Source of the DNA: Agelaius tricolor
Lineage: Eukaryota > Chordata > Aves > Passeriformes > Icteridae
NCBI GenBank assembly: GCA_023055355.1
Contig: JALJCS010000038.1
Coordinates: 3,410,001-3,474,000, forward strand
Direction: 5' to 3'
DNA: 64,000 nucleotides
How positions within the stretch are numbered: position 1 is the first letter of the stretch; each line of letters starts with the position of its first letter. Under the pieces are notes generated by a model, which was not told the DNA's origin, ran no database searches, and saw only the letters and a list, made by a program, of their open reading frames with translations. This document shows positions 24,401-36,400 of this stretch, piece after piece. Made by a program: the position numbers and the translations under genes.

Positions 24401-27400
24401 CACATTTGCTGCTGCACGGGGCTCTGGGGGTGTGAAGGTCCCAAGGGGGGACCCTCTGCACCACTCAAGGTCACAGTTGTGCTCCTGAACCTTCTCTGTG
24501 CTGGGGTGGCTCTGCCTGAGGCTCTGGGGCTCATCTGAGGTGGCTGTTGTGAGCCACAGGAGCAGAGAATGGCATCCCCCAGCCCAGCCTGTCGGGGTGG
24601 GAGCCTCTCCCCATGGTGGGAGACCCTGAACCCTGCACCAGGGAGTGTCCTGGTCCCATTGGTCTCAAGTGCCCCCAAAATGGTGCTTCAGTAAAGACCT
24701 GAGCCTGCCCTGCTCATCTTTCCCACGCTGCTCAGACCGTGGGGAAAACAACCACGGCCGTTGATGCTTCCAGCAGCTGAGGGTGAGGAAGAGGTTGGGT
24801 GATAGCAGAGCAGATAAGAGGGAGCCTGGATGTGGGGCCAGGGGCCAGGATGGGGGTCCCCACCAGCCCCCTGCCCCTCCTGCAGTGTGGGGCTGTCCCT
24901 TGAACCTGCCCCTCCACAGGATGGGCATGGGGGACAGCCCGTGCACGTGCTCCAGTTTACACCTGGTTTCCACTTTGCTTGTTGGGGTTTTTTGTACATT
25001 TTAAGCCCAGAGTGGGTTTTACCTCCAGCCCTGCCACAGTCTCAGCATTCCTTAGGAGGACAGGCTGTGGCCTGGCAGGAGGGCAGTGGTGGTGTGAGCT
25101 GGGGGTGATGCCACATCCAGGACACCCCTGGGACACGGCCTGGGCTGTGCTTGTGCAGGGCTGTGCATCCTGAATTTAAACAAAGCCCCCGTGCTGCCGT
25201 GCAGGAGCTGTGCTGGCTGGGTGTCATCTGTGCTGGCTGTGGCAGATGGCAGCTCAGTGCAGAGAGGAAAACATTAGTCTTGGGTCAGAGGTCACAGAAA
25301 CATCTGCCTCGGGATGCTTTCAGTGCCCGCATTGCTGCGCAGGGACAAAACCTGTTGCTGGTGGCTTGGAGCAAAAGCCTTGTGCACCACAGAGCCAGCA
25401 AAGGGCTGGCAGCACCAGAGCCATGCACAGGGAGCAGCCAGAGCAGAAACCAAGGCTGGGGGCGCTGGGATGGGCACCCCAGCTCTGGCACCTCTTGCAG
25501 AGGTGCTGGAAGCTGTGGCAGCCCAGCAAGCAGAGGTGTGGAGCAGAGCTGAGGCAGCAGCTGGCCCTGATACTCCTGCAGCTCATTCATGCTGTTGATT
25601 TTCTGATCTGCTGAGCTCTCCTGGAGCCTTGTTGGAATAGCTGCAGCGTTGGGCCTCTGGTTGTAACTCCTCAAGGATGTGCAGCAGACACAACAAATGC
25701 ACGTGCCCGTGCTGAGCAGATCCAGATTTGGCCCAGGCTTGGTGCTGGGAGCAGAGTGGGAATTCAGGGCTGCTGTTGCTGTTCCCAGGCCGTCCCCAGG
25801 GACTGCTGTCTGACCTTGGACAAGGCCTTCTCCATCACCCTTCACACTGGCCATGAATCATGCAGATTTATGGCCGGCAGCTCAGTGCATTATTAATCTT
25901 GTCCCCCCTCACCACAGTTTGCACTCGGATGCTCATTCCGAGGGGGAAGACACATCCCAGCCTGGTGCTGTGGGAATCCAGCTCCCAGCCTCTGCCTGAC
26001 CCCCAGAAACAAAAAAAGCCACTGGGATGGCCAGCCCCAGACACCCAGGGCAGTGTAAATCAGCGTGCTCACCCCTGCAAGGAGCACCCTCATGCACAGG
26101 GGTGGGGACCGGCTGCTGTCCCCTGTCCTGCCTGCCCCCGTGGTGGAACACACCCCAGAAGTGCAGAGGTGTGAGATTTTCTGCTGGAATGGTGCTGGGA
26201 GAGGGGGAATTGTGTGTTGGAGCAGGGCTTGGTCATCACGGGGATGGGGATTGGGATGGGGATGCCATCACCTCCATCAGTGGCTAAAATGGAGCACTTG
26301 ATGCCTTCTCAGCACGTTAATGAGTGAATGGAAACAATGAGCGAGACACGGGGGTATTTTTAGCCATTCCTGCCTGGTTTGGGAACAGGGTGCTTGTCGT
26401 GCCTGGAGCTGGGACTGTGACCACACCAGCCTAACTGAGGCTTTCACAGAGGCTCCTCAGGACCCCAGGCAGCTTGGCCACATTTCAGTGCCTCCAAGCT
26501 GCTTTCTAATGGCCCTCCCGAGCTGTTTTGATCCTGCAGCACCCGCCCTGTCCTCTGCCAACAGGTACATCTGTAATTAAAGCCGAGCTTTAATGTCTCC
26601 TATGCTAATTTCCATGAGCTGCTTGGGGTTTGGTTTGGGTAGCCCTGGCTTGGGAAATGCCAAAGGAAAAACCACAGGGTGATCTTCACCTGGCTGAGCC
26701 CGCGGGGACGTCGCATCCTCCCCGTCTGCTCACCTCATGTTTTTTACAGAAAATAAAGCTCAGCTCCTTGGGCTGAGCTTTAGGAGAGGTTTTTAGTCCC
26801 TGGAGAAACAGGTGGCTGCATGGTGAGGTTGTAGCATAGCTGGGAGTTGAACTTGGCTCTGCTGAATCCAGCCTTTCCAGACCTGGAGAAGTTGGAAAAT
26901 AACTACAACTTGTATTGCCCTGGTTCTTCACCTGGTTTTTGATCTCTTGCTTTGCATGTGAGACTTGTCTCCAGGCTTTCCTCTGCAGCCAGGACTCCCT
27001 GAATCTGCTGAGGTCGCTGGGCTTTGAAATGCAGCTCCAGTCTGTCTGTGAGTGAGCCCTGGGACCCGTGAGGGGAGGGAACAGTGAAATTTATCCTGTG
27101 GCTCCATCCACAGCTGGGAATGTGCTCTCCCCTGCTTGTCCCAGACCCGCTGTTGCAGAGAGGGCAGGAACAGCCCCGTTCTCTGCTGAGGCATCTGCAG
27201 AAGATGCACGGGCGGAGTGGAGAGGGAGGAGGATGTCCTGGGCACAAAGAAACCAAGATGATTCAGAAACCATGGAAAGATTTGGGAGGTTCCCCGTGCT
27301 GGGAGCTGTGTGTGCAGTGGGTGTGTGAGGCTGGGAGTTGCTGGGCACGTCAGAGGGTCTGTGCTGCACAGCCCCATGTGCAATGGCAGAAACTCCTCCC

Positions 27401-30400
27401 TGGGTTAGAGCAGTGACTGCGGGATTGGAAGGGTGCCTGTGCTGTGGTGCTTTTTCCCTGAAGATTTGCTGGGAATGCCCCTTTTGGGAGGAGAAATGTG
27501 GAGCATGAGTGTACCCTGGACTTGATGGCCCAGCTGTGCCCATCTCAGCCCTTCCAGGCTGAACTCTTCCCTGCCATCTGCTGCACTCTCCCCACTTCTG
27601 GAGCTGATTGTGACCATGAATAAGCTCTTAAACAAATAGAAGTTAATTTTAAAATAATCTATCAACTCCATGAAATTTTGAGGGGTTTCCTGAAGCACAA
27701 GCCTGGAAAGCCCCTGAGCAGCCTAGCCAGGTGTGGGGCAGCCCCCATCCTGGGCAGTGTCACTGTCCCCAACCTGGACACTGCCACTGTCCCCAACCCG
27801 GGCAGTGCCACTGTCCCCAATCTGGGCACTGCCAGTGACCCCAACCCGGGCACTGCCACTGTCCCCAACCCACCCTGTGCCTTCAGGCAGGGGCTTTCCT
27901 GTCTCTCAGGGTTCTTCCCATCACTAATTAACCTCCTGGCTAATAACCACGCCCAAATTCAGGCTGGGATTTACTTAGGTTTCCCATCCATGTGTTCAAA
28001 CCCCACTTGCCTGCGCTGGAATCGGAATCAGTCTGAAAATTAATTCAGTGGGAGGGCATTGGGCTGTGTGCCCCTCTCGCCGACCTCACATCGCAGGAAC
28101 CCCAATTCCAGAGAGCCCTCCTGGCCTCCAGCCTTGTCCTGGGGTGCCGAGCATCCCCTCTGCTCCCGCAGCATCACCGTGTCCCTGTCCCGTGGTGGCA
28201 CCACCGCGCCCAGCGCTTCCCGCGCTGCCACCGCGCCTCTTTGTCCAGCAGAAACTTTTTCCCTCCTCCTCATTCCCCTCTTTTCTTCCCCCTCTCCTCA
28301 TTCCCCTCTTCTTTCCCCTCTCCTCATTCCCCTCTTTTTCTTCCCCCTCTCCTCATTCCTCTCTTTTTTTCCCCCTCTCCTCATTCCCCTCTTTTCTTCC
28401 CCCTCTCCTCATTCCCCTTTTTCCCCCTCTCATTCCCCTCCTTTATTCCCCCTCTCCTCATTCCCCTCTTTTCTTTCCCCTCTCCTCATTCCCCTCTTTT
28501 CCCCCTCTCCTCATCCCCTTTTTCCCCTTCCTTTCCCTCCCATCGCACCCTCCCGTGACGCTCCGCTCTCCCCCAGCCCCGCGCATCGCGGGGGGATTGT
28601 TTTAAGAAAAAAGCGTGTGCGGCGCGGCAGATCGGGGCTGTTGCCAGATGACTGCCCGGCCCAGCGGCGTGCCTGTGCCTGCTCCTCTCCCCGTCCCTGT
28701 GCCCGTGCCCGGCCCCGCACAAAGAGCCCTTCTCAGGCGGCCCCAAAGCTCCGCATTCCCCCGCGCAGCCACCCAGAAGCGGCCGCGGCGCCCGGGGCTC
28801 GGAGCCGCCGGCGAGCCGGGCACCGTCCGTCCGCGGGCGCCGGCAGCTGCCGAGCCTCATTAGGATGCACACCTGCTCCCCGCCGCCCTTTGTGTGCCGA
28901 GCAGATGCCCTGATTTATTATTATACGCATTTTCTTTTTCATTTGGCCTGGATAATGCCGTCTCATTAACTCAAAATGTCTCCGAATCCTGACAAATTCT
29001 CACACAATCCCCAACAATGAAATCAGAATTGGGTTAAAAAAAAAAAAAAAAAAAAAAAAAGGGAGAAAAAAAAAAAAAGTAGGAGGAGAGGGGGAGCTGG
29101 GCTGAAACGTGGTCTTGCTGCCGGCACAGAGCGCTGTGGCTCCGGGCTGGAGTGGCTGAGGGTGGCGTTTGCTGGTTGTGCCTCACCAGAGGAGCCCCCA
29201 CGGGCTTGTTTTGGGGGTTGCAGGTGACTGCTGTGCTCTGCAGCATCCTCTGGGACCCCCCCTGCCCGTCCCCTTGCCACAGGAGCCTTGGAGGCGTGCA
29301 GGAGGCTCAGGAATGCGATGTCCCACCAGATCTGATGGCAACAGGTGTGAGCTTGTGGTGCCCTGAGCCTGACCTGCCACAGCACCCTGGGGACCCCCAG
29401 GTGCTGTCACCTTCCCCACCCATCACCTCCAGCTGGGGTTGCCTTACCCCCAAGCGGGGGGGTTTGTGCCTCATCCCTGGGATTTTTTTGTGTCAGGTGC
29501 ACAGCTTTGCTCCATCCTCATCCTGCCCCCTCTGCAGAGTCCTGCCAGCCACACATCCTGCCCAAGCCCACCAGGATGGCTGCTGGGGTTTGCCCATATC
29601 TCTGGTGCCAGCTCCAGCCCAGGTGGTCAGTGGTGACAGATGGTGAAGCTGGTGGTGGCATCAGTGGTTCTTTTGTCAGGGCCCCCACGCAGAGGGATGC
29701 AGCAGCCAGAGCCACTCACCCTCCTCGTGCAGGGTTTTCCTTTGGGGAAGCTCTCAGCTGACTTGGAAGAGCAGGAACTTGTCCCACCTGTTGCCAGACA
29801 GTGCTGAGCCCCTGCTTAATTGTGTTTGAGTGATTTAGGAGGGAGGGAGGATAAAAATAACCCTGGTGCAGCAGAGACTCCAGCGTGGGCAGGGAGCAGG
29901 GCTGGCCCTGTGGATTTGGTGTGGGTTTGGGGATGCTCCTCTTGTCCTTTGTGCCTCGATCTCTCCGTTCAGCAGGGAGGGGAGGGAGATGAGACGCAGG
30001 ATGTCAGTGCCGCGGCTGCGGTTCTGCAAGTCAGCGCAGGCCCCTCCACGGGGGCCGCCTTTGTTCCCAGCACCTTTCATCCTCCCCTTCCCAGCCTGGA
30101 GCAGCCAGGGCAGAGCCTGGATGGGGCTGGGCCGGTCCCCGGGGCTCACGGTGCCCTGGGGCCGCTTGGGGCCATCCCACTGACGGTGTCTCACCTCACC
30201 CCTGCCAGGTGTAGCGGTGCCTACGTGGGCGAGCGGTGCCAGCTGCCCAACCCCTGCCTGAGCTCCCCCTGCAAGAACGCGGGCACCTGCACGGCGCTGG
30301 TGCGCGGCAGCACGGTGGATTACAGCTGCGCCTGCCGCCTGGGCTTCACCGACGAGCTGTGCCTGACGCCCCGCGACAACGCCTGCCTCAGCAACCCCTG

Positions 30401-33400
30401 CCGCAACGGCGGCACCTGCGACCTGCTGACGCTCAGCGAGTACAAGTGCCGCTGCCCGCCCGGCTGGTCAGGTGAGGGGGGCACCTGGGGCACGGCCGGG
30501 CAGGGAGGGATGGGCTGGAGAGCTGCCCCTGAGTTTGGCTTTGGGGAGGTGGGGAGGGTGCTCTGCAAAGCTGGTTAGGGGTGGATAGCAGCTGAGGGAA
30601 CTGCGAGCCTACTGCACAGTGGGGGTTTGAGGTGGAGGGATCAGGTACAACCAGCCCCAGATCTGGGGGGTGGGGGTTTGAGGTAGGGGGATCAGGCACA
30701 ACCAATTCCAGATCCAGGTCTGCACCCTGGTGTAGATCACTGGCACCAAGAGCTGCCACAAGGGTGGAGAGCTGCCTGTGATTTTGGCTTTGGGGAGGTG
30801 GGGAGCGTGCTCTGCAAAGCTGGTTAGGGGTGGGTGGATGGCAGCTGAGGGAACTGCGACCCTACTGCACAGTGCGGGGATCAGGTACAACCAGTCCCAG
30901 ATGCAGGTCTGCACCTCAGTGTAGGTAACTGCCACCAAGAGCTGAGCTGCTGTTTGCATCCTCACCCTCCCTCCCTGCCCTCCCCAGGTAAAACCTGCCA
31001 GCAGGCCGACCCCTGTGCCTCCAACCCCTGTGCCAACGGGGGCCAGTGCGTGCCCTTCGAAGCCCACTACATCTGCCGCTGCACCGCCGGCTTCCACGGC
31101 GCCAACTGCAAGCAGGACGTCAACGAGTGCAACATCTCCCCGCCCGTCTGCAAGAACGGGGGCAGCTGCACCAACGAGGTGGGCACCTACCAGTGCTCCT
31201 GCAAGCCAGCCTACACGGGGCAGAACTGCGAGCACCTCTACGTGCCCTGCAACCCCTCGCCCTGCCAGAACGGGGGCACCTGCCGCCAGATCGGGGACAC
31301 CACCTACGACTGCACCTGCCTGCCAGGTAGGGAGGGGAGGGCATGGGGCAGCACCTTAGTCCACCCTAAATGAGTGGTGCCTGAATTTCCCGTCTGGGAG
31401 AGGCAGAACCCTCTGGCTGTGGGCTGGTTGTGTTTTAGGGAAGACGTTGGGCAGCGATGCCCGAGGAGGAGAGTTCATCTGGGGGCTTTATATACTTTGT
31501 GCTCCACCAAAATAGCTCTTCCAAAACAACTGTTTGAGCAGAGGCCCCTGTGCGGATGCTCATATTCCAGAATAAGAGTGCCTTTTTCCGCTTTAGCTCA
31601 ATCCACTTCCAGAATGGAATAATTAGCCCGGAATGGCTATTTTGGAAAGTTTCCGAGTGCTAATGGAGCTGGGGAAGGAAGACCCTCTCTGTGCTCGCTG
31701 CTGCTCCCTCTGGCAAACTCTGGAGCAGAATTGCAGCCTCTGGCATGGGGAGCTCCTGTGGAGGGGCCTGGTGGGCACTGTCCTGGGAGCTCAGCGCCCT
31801 GGAAGGAATCTTAGCACCCTGGAAAGGAGCTTGGCACCCTGCAAACCCCAGAGAAGAACAGCAGCTGTGAAAGGCTTCCCTGACCCCAGCAAGCCCTTTC
31901 ACTTCTGCCCTCAGACAGTGGGTCTGCAATGCAGTAAGGGCAGGGAGCAGAAGGGACTGAGCAGCTCCCCCTGTCCCTGGGTCAGCTGGAGAAATGAAAC
32001 TGGAGTTTCTGCCCAGAGCCATGCTCAGACCAGGTTGTGTTTCCTGGGCTGAGTGCTGTCCTCACCCCAGCCAGCCACACTGGCCAGCTGTGGCAGATGT
32101 GGAGGGATGCACCCGCCCTGTCCCTGGGAAGGAAGCTGTGGGCAGCACTGTGGTGCCTGAGGAGCCTCTTGTGGGGTTGGTTTGATCCTCTGGTCACCCA
32201 TAGCCCAGCAGTGGCCAGAGCAGGGTGAGGCTTGGGTGGCTCCTCTGCTCTGCACCCCAGGCAGGGCTGGGCATTGCCATGGGGAGCTCCAGCCTCCCTC
32301 CTGTAGCTCCTGCCCCATCCCTGCTGGGGACGTGGCATCAGGGTGGGCATGGGGTCTCCCCAATGGCACAGACACCCACACCCACTCCCTGTGGGGAGCA
32401 GCCCAGCCTGGGTTAGGGCAGATGAGCGATCCCTGTGAGCTGTCTGGGGGATCTTGTCTTGATGTCTGACACAGGTTCAGAGGTTCCACCCCCTTCCCAA
32501 AGCTTTTGGCTGCAGTACCTCAGCAATCAATCTCATCAACCATGCAGGACAGACAGGGCCCTGCAGGACCTCCCGCCTCACCCAGGCTGGAGCAGAGCTC
32601 GTGTCCTTAGGGACAGGGAGGTGTGGGGCTGACTGAGCCAGCAGTGCCAGGAAGGAACTGTTCAGTTCCTTCCAGGACGAGCTCCCGGGAGCGATGCTCC
32701 TTTGGAGCACCTGGGAGCCCTGTCCCGCAGGGATGGGCAGGAGGAGGTGCAGGAGGAGCTGTGCTGGCCCTGCCCTGCCCTTCTGCTGACTGAGGCACTT
32801 TCACTGAGCACGGCGGGGTGAGGCACAGCCCGGGGCAGAGCCCGGCGCTGTCACACCCAGCTGCGGCTCCCTGGGCTGCTTCCAGGAGATTTGCATCCTG
32901 CAGGAGCTGCTTCACCTCCCGTGGGCTGGCACAGCCCCTGCCCCAGGGAACTGGGGGTCCCTCGGCAGCTCCTCCATGGCACACAATGCAGGAGCTGCAG
33001 GCAGCAGAGGGACAGGGGGCTGCTGCTCACGATAAGGGGGTGATTGATATGCTGGTATGTGGCACAGCAAACGTGGAACAATGTCCCCTTTTCATTCCTG
33101 GAGAGGCCTGGCTGTACCGGGTTTCTTCAAGTTAAACTAATCTTGGCTGTTTTATCGTGCCATCGCTGCAGAATGTAACCCTGAGTTTAAAGTAATTGCC
33201 GTGCTAATTACTCATTTGGATGGTTCAAAATGAGTTAATCCTGGTATCTAGGGCACTGTGAGCTATGGCTGCTCAGGCTCAGCCCCACTGCTTAAAAATG
33301 AGGTGCAAATCAATGTTATCTGCAGTCATAAAAAGCTGTGGCTGCTCCCCGTGTGTTGGAGATGGGGAGAGGAAAACATGGAGAGAGTGAGGGGAAACCT

Positions 33401-36400
33401 CCCAGCTGGGCCAGGGTCTGGGGTCCCACAGAGGATGAGTCTGGGCACCTGGTCCTTACCTGTGCAGGTGACCTTTTTTAGTGCCTGGGTGGAGAGCAGC
33501 CTGATCTGGACCTGCAGAATGCCCTGGAGAGCTGGAGGGAGCTGCAGCTGGACACTGGCACTGTGGGCTGGCATTGCCATCCCAGACCCCAAGCAGCTGG
33601 GTTGGGAGCTTTGAGGGTCGTACAGTAAATGCAGCTTTTAACACAAATGTCAGTCGGAGGTGGCTTGGCAGATGTCCTGAGGAGGGCCTGGCTGCTGTGC
33701 TCCTGCTGCAGAGGCTGGGGGCGGCAGGGTTTCCATGCTATCAGCTGGAGGTGATAACAAACCCAAGCAGGAGGTGGGCTGGGATGAGCCCAGCGCCCTG
33801 TGGGATGTTGGCTTGCTCTGGCAGGGACTTGGATCCCCCTCAGGGGCAAGCACTGCTGCTGAGGCTCTTTACAAGTGAAATGAAACACTGGTGATTCAGC
33901 ACTGGGTGCCACAAGCCTTCGTGGGAGCAGCCCTGCTTCGTTCTGGCTTGTGTGGAGTCAGATCCTCCACTGCTCGAGGCAGGCGTCTCCGGGGCTGGAG
34001 GCTCTGGCAGCAGGGCCAGCCTGCCCTGTGCAGAGGCAGAATGGGGATGAAGATCAAACCAGGCAGCTGCTTCAAAGCCACCTGGCACACGCTCAGCACC
34101 TGATAATGAACCTGCTGGAGGCGGGGGGTGGTGAGGGGCACGGTGGTGACGCAGCCAGTGGGTGAGTTGGCATCATGGCAGGTGTCTCCTCTGTGCAGGG
34201 TTCACGGGTCAGAACTGTGAGGAGAACATCAACGACTGCCCGGGCAACAACTGCAAGAATGGGGGCACCTGCGTGGATGGCGTCAACACCTACAACTGCC
34301 AGTGCCCACCTGAGTGGACAGGTAATGCCAGGAATGGTGGTGGCACAGGGCTGGGCTGGGAGGACGGGTCCTGCTTGGGGGGTTGATGGGCACAGTGTGG
34401 GCAGAGCCGTCCTGCTTCACATCAGGAGTGGTCAGTGCCAGCTCCAAGCATGTCCCCTGTCCCCTGGCAGGCCAGTACTGCACTGAGGACGTGGACGAGT
34501 GCCAGCTGATGCCCAACGCCTGCCAGAACGGCGGCACCTGCCACAACAACCACGGCGGCTACAACTGCGTCTGTGTCAACGGCTGGACGGGCGAGGACTG
34601 CAGCGAGAACATCGACGACTGCGCCATGGCCGCCTGCTTCCACGGGGCCACCTGCCACGACCGCGTGGCCTCCTTCTACTGCGAGTGCCCCCACGGCCGC
34701 ACAGGTCAGGCCCTGCCCCACCTTGTCCCCTGCCCTGCATGTCCCCTGGCTCCTCGGTGCAATGGCTCGTATGCCCGTCGTCCTTGACGTGCCTTTGGGT
34801 GCCCAGGTTTGCTGTGCCACCTGGATGATGCCTGCATCAGCAACCCCTGCAACGAGGGCTCCAACTGTGACACCAACCCCGTCAATGGCAAAGCCATCTG
34901 CACGTGTCCTTCGGGGTACATGGGGCCGGCCTGCAACCAGGACGTGGACGAGTGCTCGCTGGGTGAGCTCACATGGGGGACAGCAGCGTGGCTGGGGAGG
35001 GCTCTGGCACAGCCAGGAGCGAGTCCTGAGAGCTGTGCTTGTGTTTTACAGGAGCCAATCCGTGTGAGCACGCAGGAAAGTGCATCAACACTCAAGGGTC
35101 CTTCCAGTGCCAGTGTCTGCAGGGCTACTCAGGCCCTCGCTGTGAGATTGATGTCAATGAGTGCCTCTCCAACCCCTGCCAGAATGATGCCACCTGCCTG
35201 GACCAGATTGGGGAGTTCCAGTGCATCTGCATGCCCGGTGTGTGGGCAGCCCTGTGGACTCAGCCTTGGTGCTGGGGGTGGGCAGTGGGTGGGCTTTGAG
35301 TGGCCCTGAGCTTCAGCTCAGTGTGGGGTTGGGTCAGCATCTTCTGTGTGCCTGGGGACAGCACTGAAAAGAAAGAGCTCAGTAAAGGTTGTGTGGTGGG
35401 GACACAAGAACTGAGATTTGGGCACCATCAGCCCTACACTGAGCTCCTCCTCTTGCCAATCTTGGCTTGGATTGAGCCAAAACCTGTTGATCCCGGGAGC
35501 AGCTTGTGCATCAAATCCCACCATGTGTAGAACAGCTCCTGAGCTGCCTTTTAAAGGCAGAGGATCCAGGTGTGCCCGGCGGTTAGGAACCCATAGTGGG
35601 GCTGTGCCAGCCCCGTGCCAGGGTGCTGACAGTGCTGGGTCTCTCGGCAGGGTACGAGGGGGTTTACTGCGAGATCAACACGGACGAGTGCGCCAGCAGC
35701 CCCTGCCTGCACAATGGCAACTGCCTGGACAAGATCAACGAGTTCCACTGCGAGTGCCCCACTGGTACGGGCACCCTCCCACTGCCAGCAGCCATCCCAC
35801 TGCCACCGTGGTGGAAACAAAGCCAGGATGCATCCTGGCTCGAGCCAAGAATGGGCTCCTTAAATTTCATAGCCCTCCAAAATGGAGAGAGCGTAGCGAG
35901 CACCTCTTGATGCTTTGGAGGGAGCTTCTCCAATTGGGATGAGGGGCTGAGCCCCGTGCAGGCCATGCTGCTCCAGCTCCCGCCCATGGGAGAGGGGAAG
36001 GAGGATTAAACCCCACGGCTTTGCACTTGAAAAGGCCCCTCTTTGGGAAGGAGGGCTGGGGGCTGGGGGGGGCCGCACCAGCGGCTTTGAATGCGGTGTC
36101 AAAGTCACGGGGTGGAGCGGAGAATGGGGAGACGGTTAATCTGTGAAAGGAGGTTTTGAAGTTCAGAGACTTTGCTCCTCTAGAGATGTAAATAAGATGC
36201 TCTCAATGGTGGGTCGCAGCCCCGCATTCAGGGCCCCCAGCAGCCGTCCCCATGGAAACCCGGCGCCCCGGCCGGGATGCGGGGCGGGCAGGGAGGCTGG
36301 TGGGGAGGGGAGCCCGGCCGGGAGGGGAGTCTGGCAGGTCCAGCCGTGTGCAGGGATGTGATTTCTCCCTCCGTTCCAGGCTTCAACGGGCACCTGTGCC

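Larger units (their letters stand above)
14185..30208 (+). other. NOTCH1 intron 2 (16 kb)
   Basis: The largest intron. It holds CR1 tails (18043-20150), an 80-bp duplication (23301-23460), a 24-bp minisatellite (27746-27875), a long pyrimidine tract (28245-28545), poly(A) runs and several AT-rich candidate elements. No coding exon was recognised. In mammals the matching introns hold NOTCH1 enhancers. Confidence 0.85.

Noticed and set aside
28059..28913. 284-codon plus-strand ORF
   Set aside because: Low-complexity Pro/Leu/Ser/Phe translation of the polypyrimidine tract.
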